Shown here: positions 16,958-25,290 of the stretch, in pieces
How positions within the stretch are numbered: position 1 is the stretch's first letter
Layout of the letters: the number at the start of each line of letters is the position of its first letter
NCBI GenBank assembly: GCA_046565765.1
Contig: JBKHXX010000073.1
Location: 10,397-74,396, forward strand
DNA: 64,000 nt
Reading direction: 5' to 3'
From: JBFMCT01 sp046565765
Lineage (GTDB): Bacteria > Actinomycetota > Acidimicrobiia > Acidimicrobiales > AC-14
The notes under the pieces: model-generated
Database searches by the model: none
What the model was told of the DNA's origin: nothing
Seen by the model: only the letters and a program-made list of their open reading frames with translations
Program-made: the position numbers and the translations under genes

Positions 16958-18250
16958 ATGCCCGCCGCCCCCCGGCCGCTTCGCGTCGCCCTGCTGACCT
17001 ACCGCGGCAACCCCCAGTCGGGTGGCCAGGGCGTCTACACCCACTACCTGAGCCGGGAGTTGGCGGCGCTGGGGCACTCGGTCACCGTCTTCAGCGGGCA
17101 GCCGTATCCCGAGCTGGCGCCGGGGGTGGACCTGGTGCCCGTCCCCAGCCTCGACCTCTACCGGCCCGAGGACCCGTTCCGCACGCCCGACCGCTCCGAG
17201 TTCCGGGACCTGGTGGACCTGGCCGAGTGGGGGATCATGTGCACGGCCGGGTTCCCCGAGCCCCTCACGTTCAGCATCCGGGTGCGGCGGCTGTTGCGGG
17301 AGCGGCGGGACCGCTTCGACATCGTCCACGACAACCAGTGCCTGGGCTACGGCATCCTCGGGCTGGTGCGCGACGGCTTCCCGCTGGTCGCCACCCTCCA
17401 CCACCCGATCACCGTCGACCGCCGCCTCGATCTGGCCCAGGCCACCGACTGGCAGCGCCGGGTGACGTTGCGGCGGTGGTACGGGTTCCTGCGCATGCAG
17501 AAGAGGGTCGTGCGGCGGCTGCCCCGCATCCTCACCGTCTCGGAGTCCTCGGCCCGCGACGCGTGCCGGGAGATGGGGGCCCGCCGGGACCGGGTGGCGG
17601 TGGTGCCGGTGGGGGTCGACACCGCCCTGTTCCACCCCATGCCCGAGGTGCGGCGGGTGCCGGGTCGGCTGCTGACCACCGCCAGCGCCGACGTCCCCAT
17701 GAAGGGGTTGCTGCCGCTGCTGGAAGCCCTGGCCAAGGTGCGCACCGAGCGCCACGCCGAGCTCGTCATCGTGGGCCGCCCCCGGGCCGGCAGCCTGGTG
17801 CCGGCGGCCATCGAGCGGCTGGGCCTGGAGGGAGCGGTCACCGTCGCCGGGGTGGTGCCCGCCGAGCGGCTCGTCGAGCTGTACGCCGAGGCCGAGGTGG
17901 CGGTGGTGCCGTCGCTGTACGAGGGGTTCTCGCTGCCGGCCGTCGAGGCCATGGCGTGCGGCGTGCCACTGGTGTCGACGACGGGCGGGGCGCTGCCCGA
18001 AGTGGTGGGCCGCGACGGCGAGACCGCCCTTCTGGTCCCGCCGGGGGACCCGGGTGCCCTGGCCGGGGCCCTGCTGCGGGCCCTCGACGATCCCCCGCTG
18101 CGGGAGCGGCTGGGGGAGGCGGGCCGGCGCCGGGTGCTGGACCGCTACAGCTGGCGGGCCACGGCGGAGGCGACCGTCGAGCAGTACCTGGATGTTTTGG
18201 GGCGTCGGAACCACCTCCCAGGTGGTCCAGGCGCCACAAAACGATGCTGA
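16958..18250 (+). CDS. GT4-type glycosyltransferase
   Basis: A 430-residue glycosyltransferase with two Rossmann-like halves. LLTYRGNPQSGGQGVYTHYLSRELAALGHSVTVFSG is the N-terminal acceptor-side loop; the donor side shows VPVGVDTALFHP, ELVIVGRPRAGS and the E-x7-E motif EGFSLPAVEAMACGVPLVSTTGGALPEVV. Sugar and acceptor are unknown. Its last codons are supplied by the first 49-bp hairpin element (18194-18242), giving an odd tail, and its stop overlaps the ATG of the methyltransferase. It heads a three-gene overlapping operon. Confidence 0.92.
   Translation: MPAAPRPLRVALLTYRGNPQSGGQGVYTHYLSRELAALGHSVTVFSGQPYPELAPGVDLVPVPSLDLYRPEDPFRTPDRSEFRDLVDLAEWGIMCTAGFPEPLTFSIRVRRLLRERRDRFDIVHDNQCLGYGILGLVRDGFPLVATLHHPITVDRRLDLAQATDWQRRVTLRRWYGFLRMQKRVVRRLPRILTVSESSARDACREMGARRDRVAVVPVGVDTALFHPMPEVRRVPGRLLTTASADVPMKGLLPLLEALAKVRTERHAELVIVGRPRAGSLVPAAIERLGLEGAVTVAGVVPAERLVELYAEAEVAVVPSLYEGFSLPAVEAMACGVPLVSTTGGALPEVVGRDGETALLVPPGDPGALAGALLRALDDPPLRERLGEAGRRRVLDRYSWRATAEATVEQYLDVLGRRNHLPGGPGATKRC
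18194..18242 (+). repeat. 49-bp hairpin element, copy 1
   Basis: Architecture: 11-base outer arm GTTTTGGGGCG, 6-base bulge, 6-bp inner stem CCACCT/AGGTGG, loop CCC, 6-base bulge, outer arm CGCCACAAAAC (10 of 11 pairs). It is read through as the last codons of the GT4 gene and ends two bases before the methyltransferase ATG. The reverse complement of copy 2 is nearly the same sequence. Confidence 0.85.
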
Positions 18251-18915
18251 CCGTCGACTTCGACCGGCTGCGGGTCGGGCCGGGGATGCGGCTGCTCGAC
18301 CTGGGCTGCGGAGAGGGGCGGCACACGCGGGAGGCCCTGCGGCGGGGGGCGACGGTGGTGGCCCTGGACCAGGGGGCCATCACCGGGACCGAGGGGGCGG
18401 CGGCGGTGCGGGGCGACGGCCTCCGGCTGCCCTTCCCCGGCGGCGCCTTCGACCGGGTCATCGCCGCCGAGGTGCTGGAGCACGTGGCCGACGACGGGCG
18501 GGCCATGGCCGAGCTCACGCGGGTGCTGCGGCCGGGCGGCCTGGTGGCCGTGACCGTGCCCCGGTGGCTCCCCGAGCGGGTCTGCTGGGCTCTGGCCGAC
18601 GACTACCACGCCCCCGCCGTGCCCGGCGGCCACGTGCGCGTCTACCGTCGCCGCCAGCTGGTCGGGCGGCTGCGGGGGGCGGGGCTGCGCCCAATCGGGT
18701 CCCACCACGCCCACGCCCTCCACTCGCCCTACTGGTGGCTCAAGTGCGCGATGGGCGTGGGCAACGACTCGGCCCGATCGGTGCGGCTCTACCACCGCTT
18801 CTTGGTGCGGGACATCATGCGCCCCATCCCGGCCGTGCGCCTGGCCGAGCGGGCCCTCAACCCGCTGCTGGGCAAGAGCCTGGTCGTGTACCTGGAGCGG
18901 CCGGCATGGTCCTGA
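18244..18915 (+). CDS. Class I SAM-dependent methyltransferase
   Basis: A 223-residue methyltransferase. Motif I is LLDLGCGEGRHTREALRRG; the later core reads VVALDQG, DRVIAAEVLEHVADDGRAMAELTRVLRPGGLVAVTVP. The C-terminal third (HALHSPYWWLKCAMG...LVRDIMRPIPAVRLAERALNPLLGKSLVVYLERP) is hydrophobic and basic and may contact a lipid-like substrate. The ATG lies inside the end of the glycosyltransferase gene and its end overlaps the next gene, so translation is coupled. The hairpin element sits where the ribosome site should be. Confidence 0.88.
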   Translation: MLTVDFDRLRVGPGMRLLDLGCGEGRHTREALRRGATVVALDQGAITGTEGAAAVRGDGLRLPFPGGAFDRVIAAEVLEHVADDGRAMAELTRVLRPGGLVAVTVPRWLPERVCWALADDYHAPAVPGGHVRVYRRRQLVGRLRGAGLRPIGSHHAHALHSPYWWLKCAMGVGNDSARSVRLYHRFLVRDIMRPIPAVRLAERALNPLLGKSLVVYLERPAWS

Positions 18916-19931
18916 ACGCGGCCGAGGTGGACGCCACGGCCGGGTGGATCGCGTCCGTCCAGCAGCCCGACGGGATGGTCCCGTGGTACGGCGGGGGCCA
19001 CGCCGACCCGTGGAACCACGTGGAGGCGGCCATGGCCCTGACCGTGGCCGGACGGGTGGCCGAGGCCCGGCGGGCGTTCGCCTGGCTGGCCGCCCGCCAG
19101 CGGCCGGACGGGGCGTGGCACCAGTACTACCGGGGCTCGCCGGCCGAGGTGGAGGTGGCCCTGCTCGACGCCAACGTCACCGCCTACGTCGCCACCGGCG
19201 TGTGGCACCACTGGCTGGCCACCGGCGACCGCCGGTTCGTGGCCGCCATGCGCCCGGTGGTGGAGCGGGCGATCGGCTTCGTGCTCGGCCTGCAACGTCC
19301 CGGCGGGGAGGTCGTGTGGGCCCGCCACGCCGACGGCACGCCGTGGCCGTTCGCCCTGCTCACCGCCTCGTCGAGCACGTGCCTGAGCCTGCGCGGCGCA
19401 GCCGCCCTCTACGGCCCCCGTCCGGACTGGGAGGCGGCCGCCGACCGGCTGGCCGAGGCCGTCGCCCTGCGGCCCGGGTCGTTCCTGCCCAAGGACCGCT
19501 GGTCGATGGACTGGTTCTACCCGGTCCTGACCGGGGTGGTCACGGGCGAGGAGGCCGTGCGCCGCCTGCGCGGGGGCCGGGCCCGCTTCGTCATGGACGG
19601 GCTGGGCGTGCGGTGCGTGGCCGACCAGCCGTGGGTGACGGCGGCGGAGACGGCCGAGGCCGCCCTGGCCCACCTGGCCGCCGGCCTTCCGGGCGAGGCG
19701 ACCAGGCTGTTGGAGTGGGCCCAACACCTGCGGGGCCCCGACGGCTCCTACTTCACCGGCATGGTCCACCCCGCCCGCACCAACTTCCCCGGCGGAGAGC
19801 GCACCACCTATTCGGCGGCGGCCGTCCTGTTGGCCGACGACGCCCTCACCCGCCCCGACGGCCCCACCGCCCGGGTCTTCGCCACCAGCCCGGCACGGTA
19901 CCGGGCGGAGGCGGCGGATCCGGCTCGGTAG
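18906..19931 (+). CDS. Prenyltransferase/terpene-cyclase-like alpha-barrel protein
   Basis: A 341-residue protein made of helical repeats with QQPDGMVPWYGGGHADPWNHVEAAMAL, RQRPDGAWHQYY, LQRPGGEVVWARH and LRGPDGSYFTGM segments. These are QW-like turns of the (alpha/alpha)6 barrel seen in squalene-hopene cyclases and related glycan-processing proteins. No DxDD cyclase motif is apparent, so a cyclase role is not supported. Its ATG overlaps the methyltransferase stop. The operon suggests joint modification of one glycosylated lipid or terpenoid (inference). Confidence 0.7.
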   Translation: MVLNAAEVDATAGWIASVQQPDGMVPWYGGGHADPWNHVEAAMALTVAGRVAEARRAFAWLAARQRPDGAWHQYYRGSPAEVEVALLDANVTAYVATGVWHHWLATGDRRFVAAMRPVVERAIGFVLGLQRPGGEVVWARHADGTPWPFALLTASSSTCLSLRGAAALYGPRPDWEAAADRLAEAVALRPGSFLPKDRWSMDWFYPVLTGVVTGEEAVRRLRGGRARFVMDGLGVRCVADQPWVTAAETAEAALAHLAAGLPGEATRLLEWAQHLRGPDGSYFTGMVHPARTNFPGGERTTYSAAAVLLADDALTRPDGPTARVFATSPARYRAEAADPAR

Positions 19932-20051
19932 AGGCACCGGGCCACCAGGCCAACCACCGCGCACCTTGGGATCGTCGTCGACCGTTCCCAGACCGTGACC
20001 ATGGTGGCGGGCCGGGGCCACCCGGGGGTCGCGGGCTGCCAACATGAACGG

Positions 20052-20831
20052 GTGACCAAGGCGCTCGACGGGCTGGTCGACCTCCTCGACCTGGAGCCGA
20101 TCGAGGTCAACCTCTTCCGGGGCGTGAGCCCGCAGGACTTCCGCCAGCGGGTGTTCGGGGGGCAGGTGGCGGGCCAGGCCCTGGTGGCGGCGGGGCGAAC
20201 GGTCGAGCCGGACCGGCGGGTGCACTCGCTGCACGCCTACTTCCTCCGGCCGGGCGACCCGGCCGTGCCCATCGTCTACGACGTGGACCGCATTCGCGAC
20301 GGCCGGTCGTTCACCACCCGGCGGGTCGTGGCCATCCAGCGCGGCCGCGCCATCTTCAACCTGGCCGCCAGCTTCCACGCCGACGAGGCCGGCTTCGAGC
20401 ACCAGGCGGCCATGCCCGACGTGCCGCCCCCCGAGTCGCTGGCCGCGCCGCCCCCCGCCGGCGACAGTCCCATCGACGTGCGCCGTGTGCCGCACGGCCC
20501 CCGGGCGTGGATCCGGGCCGACGGCGAGCTGCCCGACGACCAGCTGCTCCACGCCTGCGTGGTCGCCTACGCCTCCGACCTGACCCTGCTGGACACGATC
20601 CTGTCGCTCCACGGCCTGTCCATCGGCGACCACCCCGGCGTCATGCTGGCCAGCCTCGACCACGCCATGTGGTTCCACCGGCCTTTCCGGGCCGACGACT
20701 GGCTGCTCTACGACCAGGACAGCCCGGCGGCGGCGGGGGCCCGGGGCCTGGCCCGGGGCTCGATATTCACCCGTACCGGGGACCTGGTGGTCTCCGTCGT
20801 CCAGGAAGGACTGGTCCGTCCCCTCCGATGA
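20052..20831 (+). CDS. Acyl-CoA thioesterase II (TesB-like)
   Basis: A 259-residue double-hotdog thioesterase hydrolysing acyl-CoA to free acid and CoA. FRGVSPQDFRQRVFGGQVAGQALVAA and VHSLHAYFLRPGDPAVPIVYDVDRIRDGRSFTTRRV are hallmark blocks of the first domain. The second carries LTLLDTILSLHG and SLDHAMWFHRPFRADDWLLYDQDSPAA. GTG 20052 is preferred over the upstream ATG 19995 because it gives the normal N-terminus (VTKALDGLVDLLDLEPIE). The stop overlaps the start of the next gene (ATGA). Confidence 0.93.
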   Translation: MTKALDGLVDLLDLEPIEVNLFRGVSPQDFRQRVFGGQVAGQALVAAGRTVEPDRRVHSLHAYFLRPGDPAVPIVYDVDRIRDGRSFTTRRVVAIQRGRAIFNLAASFHADEAGFEHQAAMPDVPPPESLAAPPPAGDSPIDVRRVPHGPRAWIRADGELPDDQLLHACVVAYASDLTLLDTILSLHGLSIGDHPGVMLASLDHAMWFHRPFRADDWLLYDQDSPAAAGARGLARGSIFTRTGDLVVSVVQEGLVRPLR

Positions 20832-22090
20832 ACCGCCACCGCACCCCCGCGGCCCTCCTCGCCCTCGCCCTGCTCGCCGGCGCCTGCGGCGACGGCAACG
20901 GCGACGGCGACGCGCAGCCCGGGAGCCCGACCACCACCGCCGGGGCCGCGCAGGGCGGAGGTGGCAACGACGCCCCGGCCACGACCGCGGCCCCCCAGCC
21001 CCAGTCCCGGCCGGACGTGGGCAACGCCTCGGCCCGGCTGGCGAAGGTGGCGGACGCGGCCGTACCGGTGGCCATGGCCGTGCGTCGCGACGACGACTCG
21101 ATCTACGTCGCCGAGAAGGCGGGACGGGTCCGGCGGGTGCCGAGGGGCCAGACGTCGAGCCGGGGGGCGACCGAGGGCGCGCCCGTGCTCGACCTGAGTG
21201 GCGAGGTGTCCACCGGGAGCGAGCAGGGGCTGCTGGGCCTCACGTTCTCTCCCGACGGCGCCAGGCTCTACGTCAACTACACCGACCGGGCGGGCGACAC
21301 GCGCGTGGTCGAGTACGCCTTCACCGACGGGCGGGCCGACACCGGCTCTCGCCGCGAGCTGCTGTTCGTCGACCAGCCCTTCGCCAACCACAACGGCGGC
21401 CAGGTCAGCTTCGGCCCCGACGGCAAGCTCTACATCGGCCTGGGCGACGGCGGCTCGGCCAACGACCCCCAGAACCGGGCCCAGGACCTGGGCGACCTGC
21501 TGGGCAAGCTGCTGCGCATCGACCCCGCGCCTTCGGCCAACCTGCCCTACACCATCCCGCCCGACAACCCGTTCGTAGGCCGCAGCGGCGCCCGGGGCGA
21601 GGTGTGGATGTACGGCCTGCGCAACCCGTGGCGGTTCAGCTGGGACCGCCAGACCGGCGACCTGTGGATCGGCGACGTGGGCCAGAACGCCATCGAGGAG
21701 GTCGACTTCCTGGCCGGTGCCGCGCCGGCGGGGACCAACTTCGGCTGGCCCCTCCTCGAGGGCACCCGCCGCAACAAGGGCGCCAACCCCGAGGGGGCCG
21801 TCCTGCCCATCTTCGAGTACGGCCACGGCGACGGGTCGTGCTCGGTCACCGGGGGCTACGTCTACCGGGGTTCGAAGGTGGCGAGCCTGCGGGGCATCTA
21901 CGTCTACAGCGACGCCTGCTCGGGCACCCTGTGGGGGCTCGTCCAGTCGGGCGGGCAGGAGGTGGGCCAGGGGGAGCTGGACGTGAGCGGGGCCGACAAC
22001 GTCCGGGCCGCCTCCTTCGGGGAGGACGCCGCGGGCGAGCTGTACTTCCTCAACCTCGGCGGCGGCGTGTACCGCTTCGAGCAGGCGTAG
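20828..22090 (+). CDS. PQQ-dependent sugar dehydrogenase-like lipoprotein
   Basis: A 420-residue exported six-bladed beta-propeller of the soluble glucose/sorbosone dehydrogenase family. The signal ALLALALLAGAC ends at a lipobox-like Cys, followed by a Gly/Asp/Thr-rich linker. Propeller motifs are visible: GLLGLTFSPDGARLYVNYTD, ANHNGGQVSFGPDGKLYIGLGDGG, YGLRNPWRFSWDRQTGDLWIGDVGQ and CSVTGGYVYRG. The family oxidises sugars with PQQ, but many actinobacterial members have untested substrates. It is translationally coupled to the thioesterase, with no obvious metabolic link. Confidence 0.88.
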   Translation: MNRHRTPAALLALALLAGACGDGNGDGDAQPGSPTTTAGAAQGGGGNDAPATTAAPQPQSRPDVGNASARLAKVADAAVPVAMAVRRDDDSIYVAEKAGRVRRVPRGQTSSRGATEGAPVLDLSGEVSTGSEQGLLGLTFSPDGARLYVNYTDRAGDTRVVEYAFTDGRADTGSRRELLFVDQPFANHNGGQVSFGPDGKLYIGLGDGGSANDPQNRAQDLGDLLGKLLRIDPAPSANLPYTIPPDNPFVGRSGARGEVWMYGLRNPWRFSWDRQTGDLWIGDVGQNAIEEVDFLAGAAPAGTNFGWPLLEGTRRNKGANPEGAVLPIFEYGHGDGSCSVTGGYVYRGSKVASLRGIYVYSDACSGTLWGLVQSGGQEVGQGELDVSGADNVRAASFGEDAAGELYFLNLGGGVYRFEQA

Positions 22091-22134
22091 CGAGGCGGCG
22101 GGGCGCAGCCCCCGAGGCAAGTTAGCGTTGGCCG

Positions 22135-22584
22135 ATGCCCGACTCGACGGAGGATCCCTACCGGGACCTGATGCTGGCCTCGTTCGCCAACCTCGCCAAC
22201 GAGGCGACGATCGGCGAGCTGGGGGTCTCGCTGGTCGTCGGGGGAGCGTGGCTCACCGGTCAGCTCATCGGCGCCCGGGCCTGGTTCGAGGGCCTGGCCA
22301 AGTCCCTCGACGAGACGGGGGCGGACGGCTTCGCCGATGTCATCCGCATGGTCGGGGCCCAGGTGTACCCGTCGATCTCCGAACGCGAGGCGGCCGGTGA
22401 CGTGGTGGACGACACCCAGCTGCCCGCCTTCCTCCACCTGCGCGACGCGGTGATCCTGGGCACCAGCGGCCGTCCCGTCCCGTCCCAGGGCGGGTTCGTG
22501 CGGGTGCGGGTTGACGACGTCTCGGCGTGGATGCTGGGCCGCATCGCTCCCGCCGGCTACCAGCCGCCGCCTCCGGCGGTCTGA
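22135..22584 (+). CDS. Hypothetical protein, possibly GvpU-like
   Basis: A 149-residue soluble protein: IGELGVSLVVGGAWLTGQLIGARAWFEGLAKSLDE near the N-terminus, then an acidic middle and a C-terminal stretch VILGTSGRPVPSQGGFVRVRVDDVSAWMLGRI. The first segment resembles the stand-alone GvpU-type gas-vesicle accessory proteins seen in some actinobacteria, but no other gvp gene is nearby and the match is by eye only. The stop overlaps the next ATG, so the pair is coupled. Confidence 0.55.
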   Translation: MPDSTEDPYRDLMLASFANLANEATIGELGVSLVVGGAWLTGQLIGARAWFEGLAKSLDETGADGFADVIRMVGAQVYPSISEREAAGDVVDDTQLPAFLHLRDAVILGTSGRPVPSQGGFVRVRVDDVSAWMLGRIAPAGYQPPPPAV

Positions 22585-23090
22585 TGCCGGTCGGCGAGCC
22601 CGACTACGTCGAGTTCGGCCCGGACGACCCGGGTGCAATCGTGGCCGTGATGGAGGGCATGGCCGTCTCCCACGAAGGCTGGATCAACTTCGAGCCGGCC
22701 GTGCTGGTGGACGACGTGCCGCCGCCCCGCACCGGCCTGGCCGCCCTCGTGTCGGGACGGGGGCCGGACGTGCCGCTCGGCACGTGGGCGCCCGGTGAGG
22801 CCCGCAAGGGCCGTTCAGGGCGTTCTGGGCACCCAGGCCGGCCCGAGCCCCCCACGGTCGGCCTGCAGCACGGCTCCGGCCCCGGCGCCCGGGCCCGGCT
22901 GGCCGATGCGGGCAGGGCGGTGCCCGAGGGCTGGGTCGTCCTCCAGGACCACTCCAAGAAGGGACTGGTGGTGGCGGTGCCGCCGACGGTGGCTCATCTC
23001 GAGGTCGTGGACTGGCTCCTGGGGGCGGCGGCCCTGCTGTCTCGGGTGCCGCTCACCGGTCGCTGGCGCGCCGCGGTGTACGGCGGCTGA
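22584..23090 (+). CDS. Hypothetical protein
   Basis: A 168-residue protein, ATG overlapping the previous stop (TGATG). The N-terminal half (YVEFGPDDPGAIVAVMEGMAVSHEGWINFEPAV) is acidic, the middle is Gly/Pro/Arg-rich and probably disordered, and the C-terminal segment VPEGWVVLQDHSKKGLVVAVPPTVAHLEVVDWLLGAAALLSRVPLTGRWRAAVYGG is ordered and hydrophobic. No family is recognised. Convergent with the next gene with no gap. Confidence 0.6.
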   Translation: MPVGEPDYVEFGPDDPGAIVAVMEGMAVSHEGWINFEPAVLVDDVPPPRTGLAALVSGRGPDVPLGTWAPGEARKGRSGRSGHPGRPEPPTVGLQHGSGPGARARLADAGRAVPEGWVVLQDHSKKGLVVAVPPTVAHLEVVDWLLGAAALLSRVPLTGRWRAAVYGG

Positions 23091-24548
23091 TCAGCCGGCC
23101 AGGGCCGGCCTCGGCTGGGCCAGGCCCAGCTCGTCGGCGATGGCTGCGCTCTCGCCCAGGCACCGCTGGGCCCGCACGTCGTCACGGCCGGCGAGGGTGG
23201 CGCCCCACTCCTGGAGGGTGCGGGCCAGCAGGGGCCGGGCGCCCATCGCGCGATGGGACTCGGCGGCGGCGGCGAAGTGGCGGTCGGCGGCGGCGGCGTT
23301 GCCCGTCGCCCAGGCCACGTGGGCCTGGAACCGGGCCGAGGCGCCTTTGCACGTGAGGGCCGGACCGGTGACGACGAGGTGGTCGCGCACCTTGGTGAGG
23401 GGCCGCTGGAGGGCGGCCGCCCGGGTGCGGTCGCCCAGGACGAACACCGCCTCGGCCAGGTTCGTCACGATGTCGGCGAAGCCCTCGGGCGTGGTCCCCT
23501 GGAGGGCGGCCAGCACGGCATCCACCTCACGGGCGGCCTCCTCGGTGCGGCCCATGCGGGCCAGCAGCAGGCACAGGGCCCCGCGCCAGGTCAGGTCGTC
23601 GTAGCGGTAGGCCCGCTCCCAGCAGTGCTCGAGGACGGCGAACCGCTCGTCCTCCCCGCCCCACTCCAGGGCCAGCCAGAACCGCTGGGCCCAGTAGCGC
23701 TCGTCGCCGTGGCCGAGGGCGTTGACCACCCTGAGGGCGGACTGGGCTTCGTCGCGGCGGCCGTCGAGGGCGCAGCGCATGACCTTCCAGGTGGCCGCGG
23801 CCAGGCGGTCGTCGCTGGAGCCGACCGCCGACGCCATGGCGGCGTGGGCCTCGAGGTCGCGGTCGAGGTCGTCGATCAGCCCCTGGGCCAGCAGGGCCGG
23901 GATGCGGGCGGCCAGGGCGGAGCTGCCCGGAGCGCCATCGTCGGTCAACCCGTGGGCCTGGCGGACGGCCGCCTGGCGCAGCCGCTCCCGGGCGGAGACG
24001 AGGTTGGGGGCGGGGGCGGTCGGCGGGGCCGACGCGGGGGCCAGCTCGGAGGGGCGCTTCTCGAAGTAGGGCACCCCGGTGAGGCGGGCGACGGGGGGCC
24101 GGGCAGGAGGCGGGTCGGTCATGACCGGCGCCTGCCGGGGCTGCGGCGCCGTGGGCCGGGGCGGTGCGGGCCGAGCCGTCCGGGCGGCGGGCGGGGGCGC
24201 CGGCTCGGCGAAGTCCACCAGGTCGTCCAGGTCGAGGCGGGGGACCGGTTCGGGGGCGGGGCCGGGGTGGGGCCCGGCGAGGGGCAGCTGGGGTTCGGGC
24301 TCGGAGACGTCGACGTAGTCGGCCACGTCCACGTAGCCGCGGGCCGGGGCCGGGGCCGGGGCGGGGGCGTCGAGGTCGTCGGTGATCGAGGCCAGCTTCT
24401 CGGCCAGCGTCCTGGGCGCGCCGGAGGCCGTTGCCACGGTCGTCGGCGAGTGGTCGAAGCGCGGCCGCGGCGGGCTGCTGCGCAGGGCGCGCACGTCGTC
24501 GGTGAGGGCTCGTTCGAGCTGGGCGTCGAGCTGGTCCAGGTCGATCAC
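23091..24548 (-). CDS. Large hypothetical protein with C-terminal TPR-like helical repeats
   Basis: A 485-residue protein. After a short helical start (MIDLDQLDAQLERALTDDVRAL) comes a long proline/alanine-rich disordered region to about residue 185. The C-terminal 290 residues are helical repeats of TPR type (AARIPALLAQGLIDDLDRDLEAHAAMA, ATWKVMRCALDGRRDEAQSALRVVNALGHGDE, ALCLLLARMGRTEEAAREVDAVLAAL). Such domains hold protein partners. No enzymatic motif or membrane helix was seen, so it is presumably a cytoplasmic scaffold (inference). Confidence 0.7.
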   Translation of the reverse strand: MIDLDQLDAQLERALTDDVRALRSSPPRPRFDHSPTTVATASGAPRTLAEKLASITDDLDAPAPAPAPARGYVDVADYVDVSEPEPQLPLAGPHPGPAPEPVPRLDLDDLVDFAEPAPPPAARTARPAPPRPTAPQPRQAPVMTDPPPARPPVARLTGVPYFEKRPSELAPASAPPTAPAPNLVSARERLRQAAVRQAHGLTDDGAPGSSALAARIPALLAQGLIDDLDRDLEAHAAMASAVGSSDDRLAAATWKVMRCALDGRRDEAQSALRVVNALGHGDERYWAQRFWLALEWGGEDERFAVLEHCWERAYRYDDLTWRGALCLLLARMGRTEEAAREVDAVLAALQGTTPEGFADIVTNLAEAVFVLGDRTRAAALQRPLTKVRDHLVVTGPALTCKGASARFQAHVAWATGNAAAADRHFAAAAESHRAMGARPLLARTLQEWGATLAGRDDVRAQRCLGESAAIADELGLAQPRPALAG

Positions 24549-24675
24549 TTCGTCTCCCCCGCGTCAGTTGTCCGGGCAGGGGTATCGGCAGGACCGGCGC
24601 CCGACTTGAGGCTGGCATCCGGCGCGCGCCGCGCTATAGCCTGCCGGCCCTTACCGGCGAAGGCCGGGGGACCTC

Positions 24676-25275
24676 TTGGGGGGGGTTTCGAGGTTGAGGT
24701 TGGGGAAGCACGCATTGCCGCGCGCCGGCCGCCGCGCCGTCGGGCTGGCGCTGATGTCGGCCACCGCGTTCTTCGTGGCCGGGGCCGCCACCGTCACCAA
24801 CGTCCCGGCCGCGCTGGCCGAGTGGGTGGGGGTCCGTCCCGAGGCTCGCGCCGACGTCGCGGCGCTGCCGCAGCCGCTGTTCGTCGTCCCCACCTCACCG
24901 GAGCAGTGGTTCCAGCCGGCCGGGCGCAACCAGGGGACCGAGGAGCCGGCCACCTTCCTCGCCGCCCTGGCCCTGCACGACAACCCGGCGCTGGCCATCA
25001 CCGACCGCTGGGGCCGGACCGTCGGTGACACCAAGTCCGACCACCACGTCAGCCGCACCGACTCGTGGGCGGTCGACCTGGCCGTGCGGGGGGTGAGCGT
25101 GCCCACCCAGGCCACCGAGACGGCGGCCGTCCGCATCGCGTCGGCCCTGGGCCACCCCGGGTGGACCGGTGGGAACCTCGTCGTCCACGTCGACGGGTAC
25201 CGGTTCCAGCTCCTGTGGAAGGTGGCCGGGCACTTCGACCACGTCCACATCGGCGTGCGCCGGGGAACGGGCTAG
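24676..25275 (+). CDS. Exported M15-like peptidoglycan peptidase candidate
   Basis: A 199-residue protein with a basic N-terminus and one hydrophobic segment (residues about 20-45) as signal or anchor. The mature part contains SDHHVSRTDSWAVDL, TGGNLVVHVDGYRFQLLWK and FDHVHIGVR. This H...D...H arrangement is characteristic of the zinc site of M15-type cell-wall peptidases and their relatives. The start is unclear: TTG 24676 or TTG 24697, in a G-rich leader. It is divergent from the TPR gene, with about 130 bases between them. Confidence 0.65.
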   Translation: MGGVSRLRLGKHALPRAGRRAVGLALMSATAFFVAGAATVTNVPAALAEWVGVRPEARADVAALPQPLFVVPTSPEQWFQPAGRNQGTEEPATFLAALALHDNPALAITDRWGRTVGDTKSDHHVSRTDSWAVDLAVRGVSVPTQATETAAVRIASALGHPGWTGGNLVVHVDGYRFQLLWKVAGHFDHVHIGVRRGTG

Positions 25276-25290
25276 CTGGGCCCGACCGGG

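Noticed and set aside
24620..24700. Possible ydaO-type (c-di-AMP) riboswitch before the M15-like gene
   Set aside because: GGCCGGGGGACC and the G-run recall part of that riboswitch, but the leader is too short and the other conserved helices are not visible.
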